This document shows positions 19,291 to 32,668 of a stretch of 64,000 nt of DNA, one piece after another. Where the stretch lies: contig CAJQUW010006804.1 of NCBI GenBank assembly GCA_907163375.1, positions 124,001-188,000 of the forward strand, written 5' to 3'. The DNA is from Prostheceraeus crozeri (lineage: Eukaryota > Platyhelminthes > Polycladida > Euryleptidae). A program made the translations under genes and the position numbers. The notes under the pieces are model-generated. The model searched no databases, was not told the DNA's origin, and worked only from the letters and a program-made list of their open reading frames with translations. The number at the start of each line of letters is the position of its first letter. The first letter of the stretch is position 1.

Positions 19291-20546
19291 GAGTAAGTAT
19301 GTTAGGTAGAGTGGCAGCATTTATCAAATCTCCAATGTGTATACACTTTCGATTTTATTAAATGAACTCAAGGGAGATGCAGTCAGAATTGTTTCGAAAT
19401 GTGAGATATACACATTTATGCAGTTTTGAAGAAATTACAACGGAATTGACTGATTATGATAGCAAAGCAGAAGGAAATGATATTATTTTACAGATTGTGG
19501 GTGTCATGACATCCTTGGAGAGGTAATATTTGTTAAATAAACAACTCGATGACCTGCTATTGCTTACATGAATTAGAAATATGAATTTTCAGCCAAGTAA
19601 GCACAGTAAGATCTCGACTTTTACATGAAGAATTCCATCATAAAACGGATCATGAAATTCCCTTGATAATCAGCTTAATTTCCGCTTCGTTAGGATGCTT
19701 ATTGGCAAATAAGCACTCCTTTTGATATCCAACTTGTTGCATACTACTTACATAGAGGAGTCATCTCGGTAGTATATAAATTGGCAAAATTTTGACTTTT
19801 TTTAACTGCTCAAATAATTTTTTTGGACCACGGGAACGTAATCTCCTCTAGAAACTAAATCTTTTCATATAAAAATTTTCACTATATGCAGATACTTTTT
19901 TGAGTCGATGCTCTACCTACATATAATTATTCTGTGATAAGAATCAAAACCAATTTTCAACTAAAACTAAAACTATATCAGCATTTTGTTATGACAGCCA
20001 CATAGTAAGTATATAGCAGGTGGGGTGTCGACTCAAAAAAAATGTCAGCATACAGTGATAATTTTTACTTCAAGAGATTCAGTTTTTTTGCGGAGATGAC
20101 GTTCCTGTGGTCCAAAAAAATTTGATCACTTTTTAATTACTAATTTTTGTAGAGCGACGTGGACCCACTATATAAATGGTGTGAAAATTGTTAAAAGGAA
20201 TAAGCATATACTAACAGGAATCTTAATTATGCGGTAATTCATATGATCATCAAGGAAATTCATGAACCGCATTATATCGAATTGTTGATTTAGCAAACAT
20301 TGCCTCTCCAAGGTGGTCATGACACGCACAAGTAAAATACTATTTTTACTTCTGTATTGCTATCATGATCAATCAATTCCATAGTAATTTCTTCGACACT
20401 GCAAAAATTTGCTTTTAGTAACAACATCTCACATGTGGTGCTGAGTCTTAACTCGAGTTTAATGAGATAAAATCGAAATTGCATCCACATTTGAGATTTA
20501 ATTAATACTGAGCTGCTACTGTACCTAATATACATGTACTTACTCT
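19291..20546. mobile_element. 1.26-kb foldback element, arms of about 0.6 kb
   Basis: The left arm (19291 to about 19925) and right arm (about 20010 to 20546) are inverted copies: GAGTAAGTA at the left end against TACTTACTC at the right, GAAGAAATTACAACGGAATT against AATTCCATAGTAATTTCTTC, and TTTTTTTGGACCACGGGAAC against GTTCCTGTGGTCCAAAAAAA. The ends are flanked by TA in CATA/TATG. Arm identity is clearly below 90 percent by eye, so it is not recent. No protein family recognised. Confidence 0.75.
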
Positions 20547-20760
20547 ATGGTGACAGCGAAACTGATTGATTTTGAAATATTTGATAGCCCTAATAGATGA
20601 GCATTCACATGAAAGTACTTGTAGTAACAATTCCGGAAGTCTATTCCACAAATGACTGATGTTTCATTTATTGTCAATTCATTTGTCAATACCACACCTT
20701 TACCTAGTGCAGTTAATAAGCGAAAAAAGCATGCATGTAGATTGCAACAGATTGCACCTA

Positions 20761-21747
20761 CACTGTAAATCGCTGGATACGAAAATTACATACAAACATA
20801 TACCAAAATCACATACAATTTGAAACTAACATCTGATACGAAATTCTCGTATGTTTACAGAGATCTGGTATGTTTTTATACCACATCTCACTTACTTTCT
20901 CATGTGATTGGTATGTAGCGATACGAACTATTCTGTCTGTTTTACACTGAAATACGAGTTGTTGGTATGTTTTATATACGAGATCCGATGCAAATTCATC
21001 CTTAATCGTATGCCTCTGGTATGCATTTCGTATGTGCAGCTTTAAGTCACATAGCAAATATATATATATAAATTACATACTACTGTCAAATAACTTTTTT
21101 CAGTAATGCCAGTCGTGAATATTTCTTTTTGATAGTGTAGTATTTAACTAGATTAGATTCATTGTGAAATTTATGCTCTACGAGTACGTCGCCGTTATCA
21201 CTTGTCTAGTAACATTAACGGGACGCTTGGTTAGCTCTACTTTATGAACCAAGTTAATAAACATCAATTCATTCAAGAGATATCTTTCGTGCAAGCATGT
21301 CGACTTATCTCAAACATAACTATTTTTGCGTTCATGAATTATAATGTGTTTTTATTCCGGATTGATAATATGCTTAATTTCAAAATTACATAATGCATAA
21401 TTGTTGAAGGTTGAATACTTACTGATTATTCATGAAATGCCGTAGACTTACGTGTATTAAAATCGAATTCAGTATTGAAAGTATGACTCTTGAATGTCAT
21501 TATCTCACTACTTACAGAAAAGTAATAACATTAGTGTGATCTTTATTGACAAAAGGCCTTAAATCAACATACTTTGGACATGATTGATGCTTTCTTTTAA
21601 CATTGTGCTGGTATGGCTTTAGTATGTAAAGCATACCACATTTGAAATAACCTACGAAAACATACAAATAAAAAATTATAAAAATACATATAAAAATATT
21701 TTGGCATGCATCCTTCGTATGTGATTGGTATTGAGCGAATTACAGTG
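20761..21747. mobile_element. 987-bp TIR element with TA flanks
   Basis: The left end CACTGTAAATCGCT and the right end, read inward, CACTGTAATTCGCT lie between TA dinucleotides (20759-20760, 21748-21749). Similarity of the ends continues for about 35 bp with ACATAC in both. The interior is AT-rich with many GTATG/CATAC words. The terminal CACTGTAAA resembles the hairpin MITE at 18686, so the two may belong to one family. Confidence 0.7.
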
Positions 21748-22940
21748 TAGCTGTCTTGTCCACGCGACTGACAATCAATAATTAGCGACAGATAAAGTAA
21801 ACAAGTGGACTGTGGACGATTCAACAAATGAAAGTGAATTTCAAGACGCGCAAGTGAAGCTCTATTTTACAAGGTTAGAAGAAAGAATGGACGGAAGAAA
21901 TCAGAAACACGTATCTTAAGGTTGGAAACAAATCTTCTCTGCACAACAATCAATTACAAAATGAAATTGCAACGAATTTTGCAGGATCGGAAATGCCAGA
22001 CAAATGGATTGGCAAATATGCACTCAAAAAAGGAAGGAAATTTCATCTCCAGAAACAAACAGGATTTTCTAACTAAATTGGGCAGCACATGAATTAGTGT
22101 TTTTCTCAGTTGAAATTTCATTATCTAAATGAAGAGACAATGACATTAATTAAAAAACCCAGCATTCTCGTGAACTAAAGATAATCATAATGCTCACAAA
22201 ATAGTGGTCTGTTAATGCAGTAAGAAATATAATACTAGCTTAAACATAACTTTTCAACAATTTTTTACTGACTATTTCTGATTGCATTTTAATGTGGTAT
22301 TCAAAAAATGCTGGCAGTAAAAACTATACAAGCTGATTTAATGCTATAGGGACACTCAGCTACTGTTTGTGTGTTAAATTCAATCTCCTGAGTTACGCGT
22401 CATCATCTCTGTGTCTTCACTAATTACAATGTGAAGCAGAACTTTACTTTTACGTTTCGTGTGTTGTCGTAATGTTGGGGCAATTCATCTTAAAAATATG
22501 CCTCCAACAATCTTTTGTCATAAAAAATAGGGTAAGGTCCAAGGTTGGTCTAAGGTCCCATATCTGATCCACTTTCCGTGACACTAAACAAAGTTTGTGA
22601 CTGCAAGCAGACTCAAAGCTGGACATCCGATAAAGATCAGGCATATGTAAGAATTCTGATTGTTTTTTCAGGATGTGAAGATTTAAACAAGTACCGATAA
22701 ATTTTCTTCTTCAGAATCATTGCAGCGAGGGTTTGATTCATCAAGTTTTCAGTAAGCAACTTTAATGTTTCTAAATTCATCATATTGTTGAGTTTCAATC
22801 AAAAAACACAAAAATGCCGGTACTATAACGAATTCAAGACCAAACCTTTTCTAAACCCGGGGTTAGCCAGGTAAATGTGTGTCCTGGCAGTAAGTGAGAC
22901 GGAAAATAAGAATGTTATGTTCACCAGGATTATTCCTTAC

Positions 22941-23039
22941 CTTCATTACACGCAGATCACGACCTTCGTAAGATCTTCCGATTGAAAATGTCGAGACTAT
23001 AGAATTTGACGATTCAATGTTATCAATCCATGCAAGAAT
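22941..23039 (-). CDS. metallocarboxypeptidase exon (33 aa)
   Basis: Acceptor TTGTCTTTACAG ends at 23040; donor GTAAGG follows 22941. Phase 0 on both sides. Residues ILAWIDNIESSNSIVSTFSI then GRSYEGRDLRVMK. The W-I-D start, SIGRSYEGRDL and the terminal K are the conserved N-terminal strand and turn of the M14 catalytic domain, running directly into the HAREW exon. Confidence 0.92.
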
Positions 23040-25094
23040 CTGTAAAGACAATAATTGCATCACTGAACCAAGTTAAAAAAGATCATTAAGTAAAAAATAG
23101 CTGCTAAACCGAATTGCAAATTTAACCGCATAAAATTTCTACTCTATTAATTTTGGTTGATAAGTATTTTTTAATGAATAATAGCACACGCTTATCAATC
23201 AAAATGTCATATGCGTGCATTCAGTGATCGCTTTTTGTAATGATATTCATTACACATGCATGAACAACTACTTTCGTGTTGTTTATCACTACATGACACA
23301 TTGAAGTCAATGGAGTAGCAAGCAATTAAGACTGCATTGAGTACCCAGATGCATCATTTAAGACCTCCACATTTGAAACTTGTGATCATGGCTTCATGGC
23401 TTTGGATGAGTAAAAGTCGATCATATCAATAAACTTCACAAAAGTAGAACCGATCACTAGAGCAACTTCCTGCGTCTGGATTCGACACAGCGCTCAGAGT
23501 AGGAATGTTATTCATCATCTTCCCTGTTAATATACGGAATAATATAATGTATCAATGAGGACGTCGATCAGTCTTCAACAGTTAAGCAAAATATGTGCAG
23601 TTTTGAAAGTGTTCTGAGGTTTAACAGAGGTTATTCGAGACCATACGAATCCTTTAAATAGAACACCTTGATAACAGACAGAAAGCATGATACTAAGCCA
23701 CAAGTAATCAAACCGGGATTTGAAAATCATGAAACATTGTACGATGTTGGTCCACAAGCGCATTAGTGAAATATATAGGAATTTGCAAAGGAAATCAAAA
23801 TGGGCGTATCTATCAATGCCGAAACACATTTTCAGTCCATTGTGTCACTACTTGTCTATGTTGTTGGTTGAGAACAATACAACAATGAAATGAAATGAAA
23901 TACTCTCAAATGCACTCAAAATAAGATTGCTGTTGTATTCCTTTCGGATGTAGTCGAAGTTTAGTGTGGTATATGATTGATAATGTTTTATAGATATTAA
24001 TCGGTTTTATAAAATATTTTGTAAGTCGTCTAGAGCTCCGGCTTTTTTACTAGTGTTTTAATTATGTTTATGTTAGCCGAAAGTCGCGGCAAAAAGCAAA
24101 AGAGGAATGTCGCTGATAATTCTCGCATCGTTCTCTAAATACAAATAATCAGAGAGTTACATAAAGCATTTTTACATTTTGGACACTTCAGTCGATCACC
24201 TAATTTTCAAGATATGCAACCATCGATGTGATGATATTTCGGTCACGTATCGATCAAGATTCAATTATTTTCGATATTGAGGGTAACGTGCACTATAATA
24301 GATAAAATAATGCTTCGTCAGTAGGCCTATCATCACGGAAGTTAGTCACACAACACACATCAGGCATTGTCACGTTGCATTCTTGACTGTCTTTCAATTG
24401 ACTTATAAAATATTAAAGTTTGTCGACTGATGTCAGATGAAAAGTTGCAATAGAATGCAATATTTGAAAGATTTGAAAAATTTACTCTTAGCGTAGAAAC
24501 AGACCATAGAAAATCTGTTTTGTCACTTCCCTGTCATAGCGCAGCATTGCCATCTAGGGTTTCCTGGGTAGGCACAAATTGCTAGCAATTACATATCTAT
24601 GACGCTCCATATCATCGTTCTATATTGCCGCTCTGTATCACTTGTTCTTCAAAGGCATCTTGTACTGCATTAAACTGTTACATTGGCATGTTAAACACTG
24701 ACAAGCGTTCGATAATGCGGTATACTAGCACGGAAGTACATGTTTCTGATAAACACAGTCTACTTGCAGAAGTGCTGCATACTCGTACGTTTGGTATATC
24801 TACCTCGACTTAGCATGTGCACCAACACTTTCAGTTAATGTGATTTTCTTGTATTCGAAATCTATTCCAAAACTCATTGCAAGGCACTTGATTGTTGATT
24901 TGCAAAGTAAAAGCAGGAGATTAACACGTTTTCGAGTTCAGTGTTCATTAACTTCATAATCATTCATGTTTTGATATTTGAGAGAGATTATGTTTGCAAA
25001 TTTTCATGTCAAGTCCATTGAAACACATCGAAGGGTAATTTACTTACTGTCAAGATTGAGCAAAGCATGAATAAAGCGGTCGATTGTCATTTGT

Positions 25095-25097
<3 letters not shown>

Positions 25098-25128
<31 letters not shown>
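25098..25128. repeat. (CT)n microsatellite
   Basis: An uninterrupted run of about 15 CT units inside the carboxypeptidase intron. Confidence 0.95.
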
Positions 25129-25131
<3 letters not shown>

Positions 25132-26308
25132 TCGTTAGGACAAAATGCTCTATTGATCGCTCTTGAAGTAATTAACTATATCCAGTACTTGCAGAATAAA
25201 AGCAAACTTGACCCCAGCAGCAAGCTAGAAATATCAGAATGCAAAGAATTGAGATCTTAGAAAACATTTTAACGCGACAATATTGTAAAATTTAAATATC
25301 GATTTATGAATATCTTGGTCTATTGACTTTCAACCATTTCTAGTAAAAGTATTTTAGAGTGTCTTGCCGAGTTCTACCCGGTTCCTCGCCTTGTCTAACA
25401 GAAGTAAAGAAACACATGTAAATCCAATGGAAGGCAGATTGAAAAGATTCTGTGTTTCTCTGATTACGAAAAAATTGCTAAGTCTAAAGCTATAAATTTC
25501 ATAATTATTAAAAATGTGGTCATGAATGTGTTTATCTTTGAAGCAAAACTCATTCAGATTTTACCCAACCTCTGCCTCCCCCATAATCAGTCCCGAAATC
25601 GCTGTGGAAATCCCCCCTAACCGACACTGATCACGCAATCGCCGGTTCAGATCCCTCCACCTCCATAGAAAATTTTCACTATTTTAGTTGCTACTGTAAT
25701 CTCTCGGCGTACATGTACATTTAGGCCTCTTGTTCATTTGAAAGGCCCGTAAGCCTATGTGTAGGCTACAGGGCATAGTTGAAACTTCCGCTCCGCGTAA
25801 CATCATCCTTTCAACATGCTGTAGTTATAAGTTGTTATATCCTGTAGGCCTAGCTGACTTCCAGCAGTTTTGACAATTTTTTGTAAGATTTACCGATGAA
25901 TGGAAATTTAGCTGCACAAAAAATTAGCATTCGTACGTGTAGCCTACATGCATGCTAACAATACGTGTAGCAGCCATGGATTGGAAACTTTGGAAAAATT
26001 CATGCCATTAAAATTGATTTAGGCGAGACAGCAATTAGAATTGAAAGTGAAATGCAGCAGCCGGAAGCTTCGATGTTCTTTTTTATTTTTATTTTATTAT
26101 TAATTAAATTTTAATTTTTTAAATTAGATTCAAAATTTTAATTTTTTGCTTAATTCAGTATGAAAAATAAAGGCTCGAACAATATCATATTTGACATCGA
26201 ATACTAGCAATAAAAAATGATGCCATATCTAGAAGAGTTTCAATAATTCTAAATCGTCTAAAAGACTTTAATTAGCAATAACTGACAATGGAATAAATCA
26301 GCAATTAA

Positions 26309-27370
26309 GCCGGAGGCACAGAGGATTAAGTCATAAGCCGCAAATGGAGTTCCAATGAGGCGGAATTTCAATGAAAGCTGGCATGCAGAATAAGCCGTGA
26401 GCCACCTTCTATTACGAAGGCACACACGATAAGCTAGAAGTCATAAGCCACAAGCCATCAGCCATAATTCATAAGTATGGCAATTTTTGTATGACATGTC
26501 ATATTCTTAGGGTAAGGTGATATTGTCATATTTTCTGTGTCTCATCATATTCAGTGATATTTTGGTCATTTTACTGTAGTTTCAGACTGTTTGAGTTGCC
26601 GGGAAGTAGATAAAGAAATGACCAATGCTTGCAGAATGACGCAATATTGGTCTTCTCAGCAGCGTGATGCAGTCTGATGACAGTTTCAATGCGTGATAGT
26701 CTACAGATATGACCGGCGGCGCCAGGATTGGCTCGTCTGCCTTCCCTTGCCAGCCAACCTTTGCTTCGGTAGAGCACTCGTCTCCATGTTGCTATGCAAA
26801 GACAGACTTTTTAAACATCAAATGAAGTAAATTACATTGCTGTTTTGTACAAAAATCGTTTGGAATAGATCGTTTTATCTGTCTTACATTGAACTTTCTA
26901 ACTTTTTGCCTGAAAATGAAAACATAATTTTTGCTATATTTTAAATTTTTTAAATCCTGCCAAACCACAATTTACTATTTTTAGGTTATATTTTACTGAA
27001 ATTTAGAGCTTTTAGGTCATATTTGGTTGTATTTTAAGCTTTGTTAGGTCAGGCTATATTTTTTGCATTTTTATGTCATAAAGAATTGTCCTAGTCATAA
27101 GTTGTAAGTCATCAGTCATAAGTCATAAGCTGTTACCCGGTTGAGAATCCATGGGTGATGATCTTCAATAGAACCAACGTTGTGATATAACGCGTTATTC
27201 TTCATGCCTATGCTCTATGCTTATACAAAAATTAGAAAAATATCATAAATTTTCGTCTTCTTCCTGATTGTATCATGAGAAAAATATTGTCAAAATGACT
27301 TATGACTCATGAAGGATAGTGACGTGACTTGAGAGCGATGGCATATGGCTTATTCTGTGTGCCACCGACC
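26309..27370. mobile_element. 1.06-kb MITE flanked by TTAA
   Basis: The left end GCCGGAGGCACAGAGGATTA and the right end, read inward, GGTCGGTGGCACACAGAATA are imperfect inverted repeats, each next to TTAA (26305-26308, 27371-27374). The subterminal regions are full of CATAAGCC-type words (26330-26475) and GTCATAAG words (27080-27130). AT-rich interior, no ORF of note. TTAA flanks suggest piggyBac-type mobilisation, but the ends do not begin CCC, so the class is uncertain. Confidence 0.6.
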
Positions 27371-27646
27371 TTAAAGCACTGGAACGCACTGTTGAGGCGA
27401 TTACATAATTCTTGAACTTTCTGTATCTAAATACTCGTTGAAGTTAAACATAAAAGACTAGACCCCAAACTATTCATGAAATGTGCGTTGAAATATTGAA
27501 GTTAGTGAAAATCATCCATCGTTAATTTCCTCTAAATCATTAATTCATCATTTTTACCTAAAGTTGTAATGCAAAGGAAATGACAACGGATTGAAATAAC
27601 AGTAGGATATGTAAATGGATTTGAACGGTAGACAACTACATCTTAC

Positions 27647-27746
27647 TTCGTCAACACGAGCAAAATATCCCACAACGCTATTCTTGCGAGATCTTTTCGT
27701 AGTCATCTTCGCCGCTTCATTATCCCGACGCTCTTCGGCAACAAGT
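27647..27746 (-). CDS. metallocarboxypeptidase linker exon (33 aa)
   Basis: Acceptor TTTCTTGCAG ends at 27747; donor GTAAGATG follows 27647. The first base completes a Lys codon split after the previous exon. It then reads LVAEERRDNEAAKMTTKRSR and KNSVVGYFARVDE. The basic KRSRK stretch is the natural place for tryptic activation between propeptide and enzyme, and YFARVDE leads into ILAWID of the next exon, matching the M14 domain start. Confidence 0.88.
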
Positions 27747-28440
27747 CTGCAAGAAAAATACGAATGCATAAAAAATGACTTTTGAAATAGTTTGAAACAA
27801 AAAACTGATATCATTTTGATTTAAATTCTGACATTTTGCATCGCTTCTGAAGATCATCGATCTATTTAGAGAATCAACAAACCCAGCCGCCATTTGATGG
27901 GTGAGATAATAGAACATCATGAGCCAACTACATAACAGAAGTAGCTTGCATTTTCATCAAATAGAAATTTTGATAGTAGTTATTTTCACCTACATGTAAA
28001 TTAGTTATTTGAACAAAGAGCTACAATGAAAGTTCTATAGTTATCTGATCCGATAATCTTGTTATTGATGCCACATGTATTATGGTTGTTCACAGGTGCA
28101 TCGATTGCTTGAACTACTGGAATACCGAAATTCGTAGTTGAGTTGTACATGTTGAAAGAGTTCTCGAGCCGGTGCACAGAAATCAGTGAATTTCCACCAC
28201 TCTGATACTTTCCTGTATTATTTGAAGTATAATTAATTCATTCTACCTTTGTTGCAGCAAATATGGAGAGAAAAAGATTAGATGCAGACAAGAACAATAT
28301 TCAATTCTGGGGTGCTTGCTAATTCAGGACTTAATTTCCATATCATAAAATTGAAGCTTTAAAAAAGTCTCGGCTATATGATAAAATAACCGATTCATTT
28401 CCAGATGCTTTCAAGAAAAAGTAATTTTTATTAATTTGCT

Positions 28441-29090
28441 TTGTTAACAGGCTTCGGATATATAGTAATTGCCCTTCAGTTACCTTATCTCGGAAACAAA
28501 GCGGCTTCTAAGATAAAGTCTGACTTCGGTAAACTAAGAAAAGACCACCTAGAACATTTCCAGTCAATCAAGCCCTCTTGCGTTTTTGACACCTTGAAGA
28601 AATCTGCTGTCATTAATCGAAGGAAGAAGCAACCAGATCATTCTCTCAGTTCACGGGTTGTCTATCAATTTCAATGTCGTCCATCTCAAGCGACATATAT
28701 TGGACAAACAAACCGACAACTAAAGACCCGTATACGTGAGCGTAGATATCTGACCTCTTCCATTGCACAGCCCAAAATGTCTCACCCTGATGGTCTACCG
28801 TGTGACGAAGAAGAGTTCACACTTCTGGCAAAATGTTACAGAACATTCTCTCTCCGAATTTCGGAAGGAGTGTTCATTCAATCGTTGAAGTCCACACTAA
28901 ATCGCAGAGATGACATGCAAAATTACAATTTAGTCGTGTTTGGTGAACTTAAGAGTTCACTGAACAGTATTGTTTTAAGACTTGCGTGTCTAGTATTTAA
29001 CTAATTGACTGAATAAATTTGCGCCTTTGTCACTTTGTCACTAGAGAATGGAATCATCAGAATTCCGAAACGTCTTGATTTTGTGGTACT
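28441..29090 (+). pseudogene. Penelope-like element: GIY-YIG endonuclease fragment
   Basis: The ORF 28441-29004 (187 codons) begins inside a coding region: LQLPYLGNKAASKIKSDFGK is the connector found between RT and endonuclease in Penelope-like elements. It is followed by VVYQFQCRPSQATYIGQTNR and QLKTRIRER, the GIY-YIG core. Downstream at 29045-29080 lies GAATTCCGAAACGTC, like the ribozyme-related 3' tails of these elements. The RT part is missing, so this is a 5'-truncated copy in the carboxypeptidase intron, opposite in orientation to the gene. Confidence 0.82.
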
Positions 29091-31519
29091 TCATTTTACA
29101 ATACAATGTCGATCTCTCATTATCATAAAAAGGTTTTTACGCGTACAGAGAAAAATTCAGACAATTGGAATCTACAAGAAAGAAATTAGTAAAATCTGTT
29201 ATTGATTAGGAGTCACTAAATGCATATGCGAGAAAAAGCTGGCCAAAGTTCTTGAAGAACTATCATGCACGTGCGGGTGAAGAAAGACGATAGTCGCTTA
29301 CAAGTTCTATTAGCAAAACAAAATTAAAGGAAGCTTGTGTAAGTTTGCTTCTAATATTTATCGCTATTTGACTTCTCCTAGCAATTTGCATAATTTTCAC
29401 GTCATTCCAGAAATAATAAAAACCTAAATGTAACGACAGAGACCCTACCTTCCATATTTTAGCAACTTGATTAGCGATCTTTTACGTACTGATTGCTGAA
29501 CATAGCACCAATGCGAGCAGGTGCGACTATATCAGCGCACAGAACTAATTGATGCTGCATATTAGACCATGAATTACATCAAGATGGAACATCAATGGAC
29601 CATTTATGCACGCATCGTGCAACTATTTCAATATGAATCAGCTTATCATATATTATATACCTTGTGTATTAGACCCAGATTTTAAGAAAGTTGAAACATG
29701 GGTGTAAACCAAAAATAATAGGTGTATAGAACATCATTGAGCACTAATGCTAAAATGGGAAGAAGCCCGTTGCACGTTTTACGTTACGGATTTTAAAAGA
29801 TCAATGTTTCGTGAAAATCTATGAAGGCATCGTTTATATTGTTCAATTGCTTTATAAGAGTGCATTTGCTGATACCGGGCAGGCGCGGAAAATTGACATG
29901 TATGATTGGAAATTAATTTGAAAAGTTACCGAACACGATAATTGTCGAAGACTGATGACGTGAAAATAAAATGGAACTTCGGCAAACACGCATGCGAACT
30001 ACAATGAAAATTTATTTGAGCCCAGCTATGGATTGTCAATCACTCACGATAAATTGTTACCTGCAATGACGAATAAATGAACTTCATAAGATTCCCAAAT
30101 TGCCTGCAATGTGTTGAACTCAACCCAATTTCTTGGTGTCGCTGCGTCTTGAGTTTTTGAATCTATCTCTAGACTTGTACGAGGATAGTCAACAAGAAAA
30201 AATAGAATATCAGACATTTCAAATGATACTGAAAGGATTTCATTTGTTGAAAGTATGCTACGTACGGAAATGGTGCCGGACAACAATCGTGTCCGCAATA
30301 ATGTAATGGGAAAGATAGATTAGATTGAACATGATTAGACTGCAATACTTTATGATACACAAATAGTTTTAGCTTATGTGCAAACCAGTTCCAAATTGAA
30401 GTGACGTGAACCATTTATGCTGAATAAGTGAAATTTGATTTGTAACTTATAGCCTTTCATTGACGAAACACTTCCATGACTGGAGGCTTGGTAGCTAACA
30501 TCGAAGCATCTCGAAACGATCACATCAATGGCTTTTCGTATGAATAGAACGCATTTGTCCACTTATGCTATTGTCTTCATAAGAATGTGCATGCTAGGAA
30601 TCTCAATGTCAAAGTTATGACGAGCGAGGCATGAAAATGCAGGCAATTACATGTAGTGCAGGTTTCACATTCGAAAGCATATGCAATTCACTAAATTGAA
30701 AAATATATGGTTTATATGTTAAACAAAAACTTCAATTTTTCACTATTTTATGCCTACTGACGACCGTACAGTAGACTACTGTAAGATTCACAGGTACAGT
30801 AGGCCTACATCAAGCTTAGACCATGGGTTGTACCTTGACCGCGGGGACCTTGAGTGGTCTGCCCAAGGTTCCATAAACTTCGGTCGTGAAAATAAACCTT
30901 GTTAAAATGTTAAACATTGTTCCAGCTAACAGAAATAGTATTTTTTGAATTCCTAGCTTCAACAAAACTTCTATATCATGTTATGTGATTGATTATCACG
31001 CATACAGGAGCGACTAAATGCAATTATTGCCCGACAGCACAGACAGAAGTCGATAATTAGCTATATTATCCCCGTCATTTTTTAACTTTTTCAGAGTACT
31101 TAGTATGATTAATTACTTGTATCAGCTATCCATTTGCCACTGAATACTGAACAAAGTTTAGCAAGCTTTTGGAATTTCATAGGCCTCATGTTTGAAAGTA
31201 AATTGATATTTGAACATAACGAGCTACATAATGCAGATATCAACAAGTTATGGCCAGTTTAAAGGATAGGCATTATTCATAGTCCAGAATACAAGCAACA
31301 GATCAAGTTGTTCAAATTTTTAAGAAGAAAATGCAAAAACTAAGGATAAAGATGTGGATTTCATTTTGTACTCGCTAATGGTTTACTATAGGTTAATATA
31401 ATTTAGTAACACTAAATGTAACACGGACATTCATGACAGCACTTCGTATTGTTCGCCAGAATCCAATACAATATCAAAAGTGATCGATGAATGTAGACCT
31501 CAAACTTCAAGTATTTAAG
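29091..31519. other. carboxypeptidase intron sequence, nothing recognised
   Basis: Several ORFs of 60-84 codons occur on the minus strand (for example 30044-30298) but have no recognisable motifs or splice context. The stretch is AT-rich and I see no clear repeats. Confidence 0.5.
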
Positions 31520-32060
31520 CCGTTTTTGAGTTCTTTGAGGGTGTTCTTTATGTAGGCTTGTAGCAAGCGTCAACCCTATACGAAGGAAAGGGATGAAGGT
31601 GCGGATGAATGTTCATGTAGTCTAGAACGCATGGCGCGGGACGATTTCCCAATGTAGGAATGTCCACAAAAAGTGTAAACATTGCGATATACACAACATT
31701 TTGTAAAGCAAACTTTTTCATCATCATCAAACTTCATCTTCATAAAGGACGATTAGTAAAAGAGACAGAGAGATGAGATGCAAGATTACATCTATTCAAA
31801 GTATTTCTGATCTCACAACACTTCTCCTCACTCGAGTATGGTAGAGATAATCAAAATTTATCATCTTTAGCACCATCCCTCCCATCAGTGTTTTCCTTTA
31901 ACTGTTGCATCCTTCTAACCACAGAACGAATTGCTTTATTAGGATACTCATCCATGCGATAACTGTTAGCAATGACATTAACACCATCTACTTTTTGGAC
32001 ACACGCCGTGCTGTTGAAGCGGCTAAGAATAACTCACGTCTGCCACAACCGCATGTAATG
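31520..32060 (-). pseudogene. second Penelope-like relic (connector plus GIY-YIG), frameshifted
   Basis: On the minus strand one frame carries IRSVVRRMQQLKENTDGRDG and then LSLPYSSEEKCCEIRNTLNR, the LPY-SEE connector of Penelope-like elements. Further on, NVVYIA and, after a frame change, CGHSYIGKSSRAMRSRLHEH give the GIY-YIG endonuclease core, stopping shortly afterwards. The small signal-peptide-like ORF at 31548-31730 is just the wrong frame of this domain. It lies in the intron between the second and third visible carboxypeptidase exons, same strand as the gene. Confidence 0.75.
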
Positions 32061-32479
32061 CGTCCGTTGTAGTCCATTTTATTCACTTTCATCCAACTGA
32101 AGCTGATCGCGCATCTTTGATTAGCACATATCTGTTTTCTCATACAAAGACTTATTTCTCCTATGATATTTGGAGCTCAAAATCTACGCTTTCAAATTTA
32201 TGTAATACAAGGTAGCTCATTCTAACATGGTTTGGCCTAATTAAATGAAGATTGAGATTCATTAATTATGTAGAGTCCGTGTCCTGTATAAAAAGATGGA
32301 ACTTCGCATGCTCGATGCAACGTTATAGGCAACATGCATGTACTAAGCACTTCATTTTACATGTATTCGATATTAGATTATTAAAAGTAATATATCATTA
32401 GAAACTGTCTGCTAATAGCTATTAACAAGTAGTGCTCTAATGTATGGAAATAAATTTATAGAATAAAATCAACACTTAC

Positions 32480-32613
32480 TTCTCCAAATCTTCAATCATT
32501 ATTTCGTGAGATATTCCCATATCAACCAATTTGTTGACAAGAATTTTTTTCGTCATTGAGTTGACATGAATATCTGTTGGCGTCACTGTGCTCGGTCCTT
32601 GCCATATGTCCAT
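32480..32613 (-). CDS. metallocarboxypeptidase propeptide exon 2 (44 aa)
   Basis: Acceptor ATTGTAG ends at 32614; donor GTAAGTG follows 32480. Residues MDIWQGPSTVTPTDIHVNSM then KILVNKLVDMGISHEIMIED. The D-x-W-GP start and the final helix-strand ending IEDLE are the hallmark of M14A/B propeptides, which fold over the active site and keep the enzyme inactive. It ends with two bases of a Lys codon (phase 2), which fits the next exon. Confidence 0.93.
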
Positions 32614-32668
32614 CTACAATATTCGACAAATGTATTATCCATTCAAATGATGGCATTATATTACTCAC

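Larger units (their letters stand above)
18178..22940. other. carboxypeptidase intron with several inverted-repeat elements
   Basis: Contains the elements at 18686-18957, 19291-20546 and 20761-21747 described separately. The rest (18190-18680, 21750-22940) holds no ORF or repeat that I can support. Confidence 0.6.
23040..27646. other. carboxypeptidase intron (4.6 kb)
   Basis: Apart from a CT microsatellite (25098-25128) and the MITE at 26309-27370, I see no gene, exon or repeat that can be supported. An AT-rich tract runs 26080-26150. Confidence 0.6.

Noticed and set aside
26080..26150. Poly(A)-like tail of a retrotransposon
   Set aside because: The AT-rich tract is mixed A and T without an adjacent element or target duplication.
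31548..31730. 60-codon ORF with a signal-peptide-like start, possibly a secreted peptide or a carboxypeptidase exon
   Set aside because: The adjacent frame encodes CGHSYIGKSSRAMRSRLHEH, the GIY-YIG core of a Penelope-like element, so this frame is a shadow.
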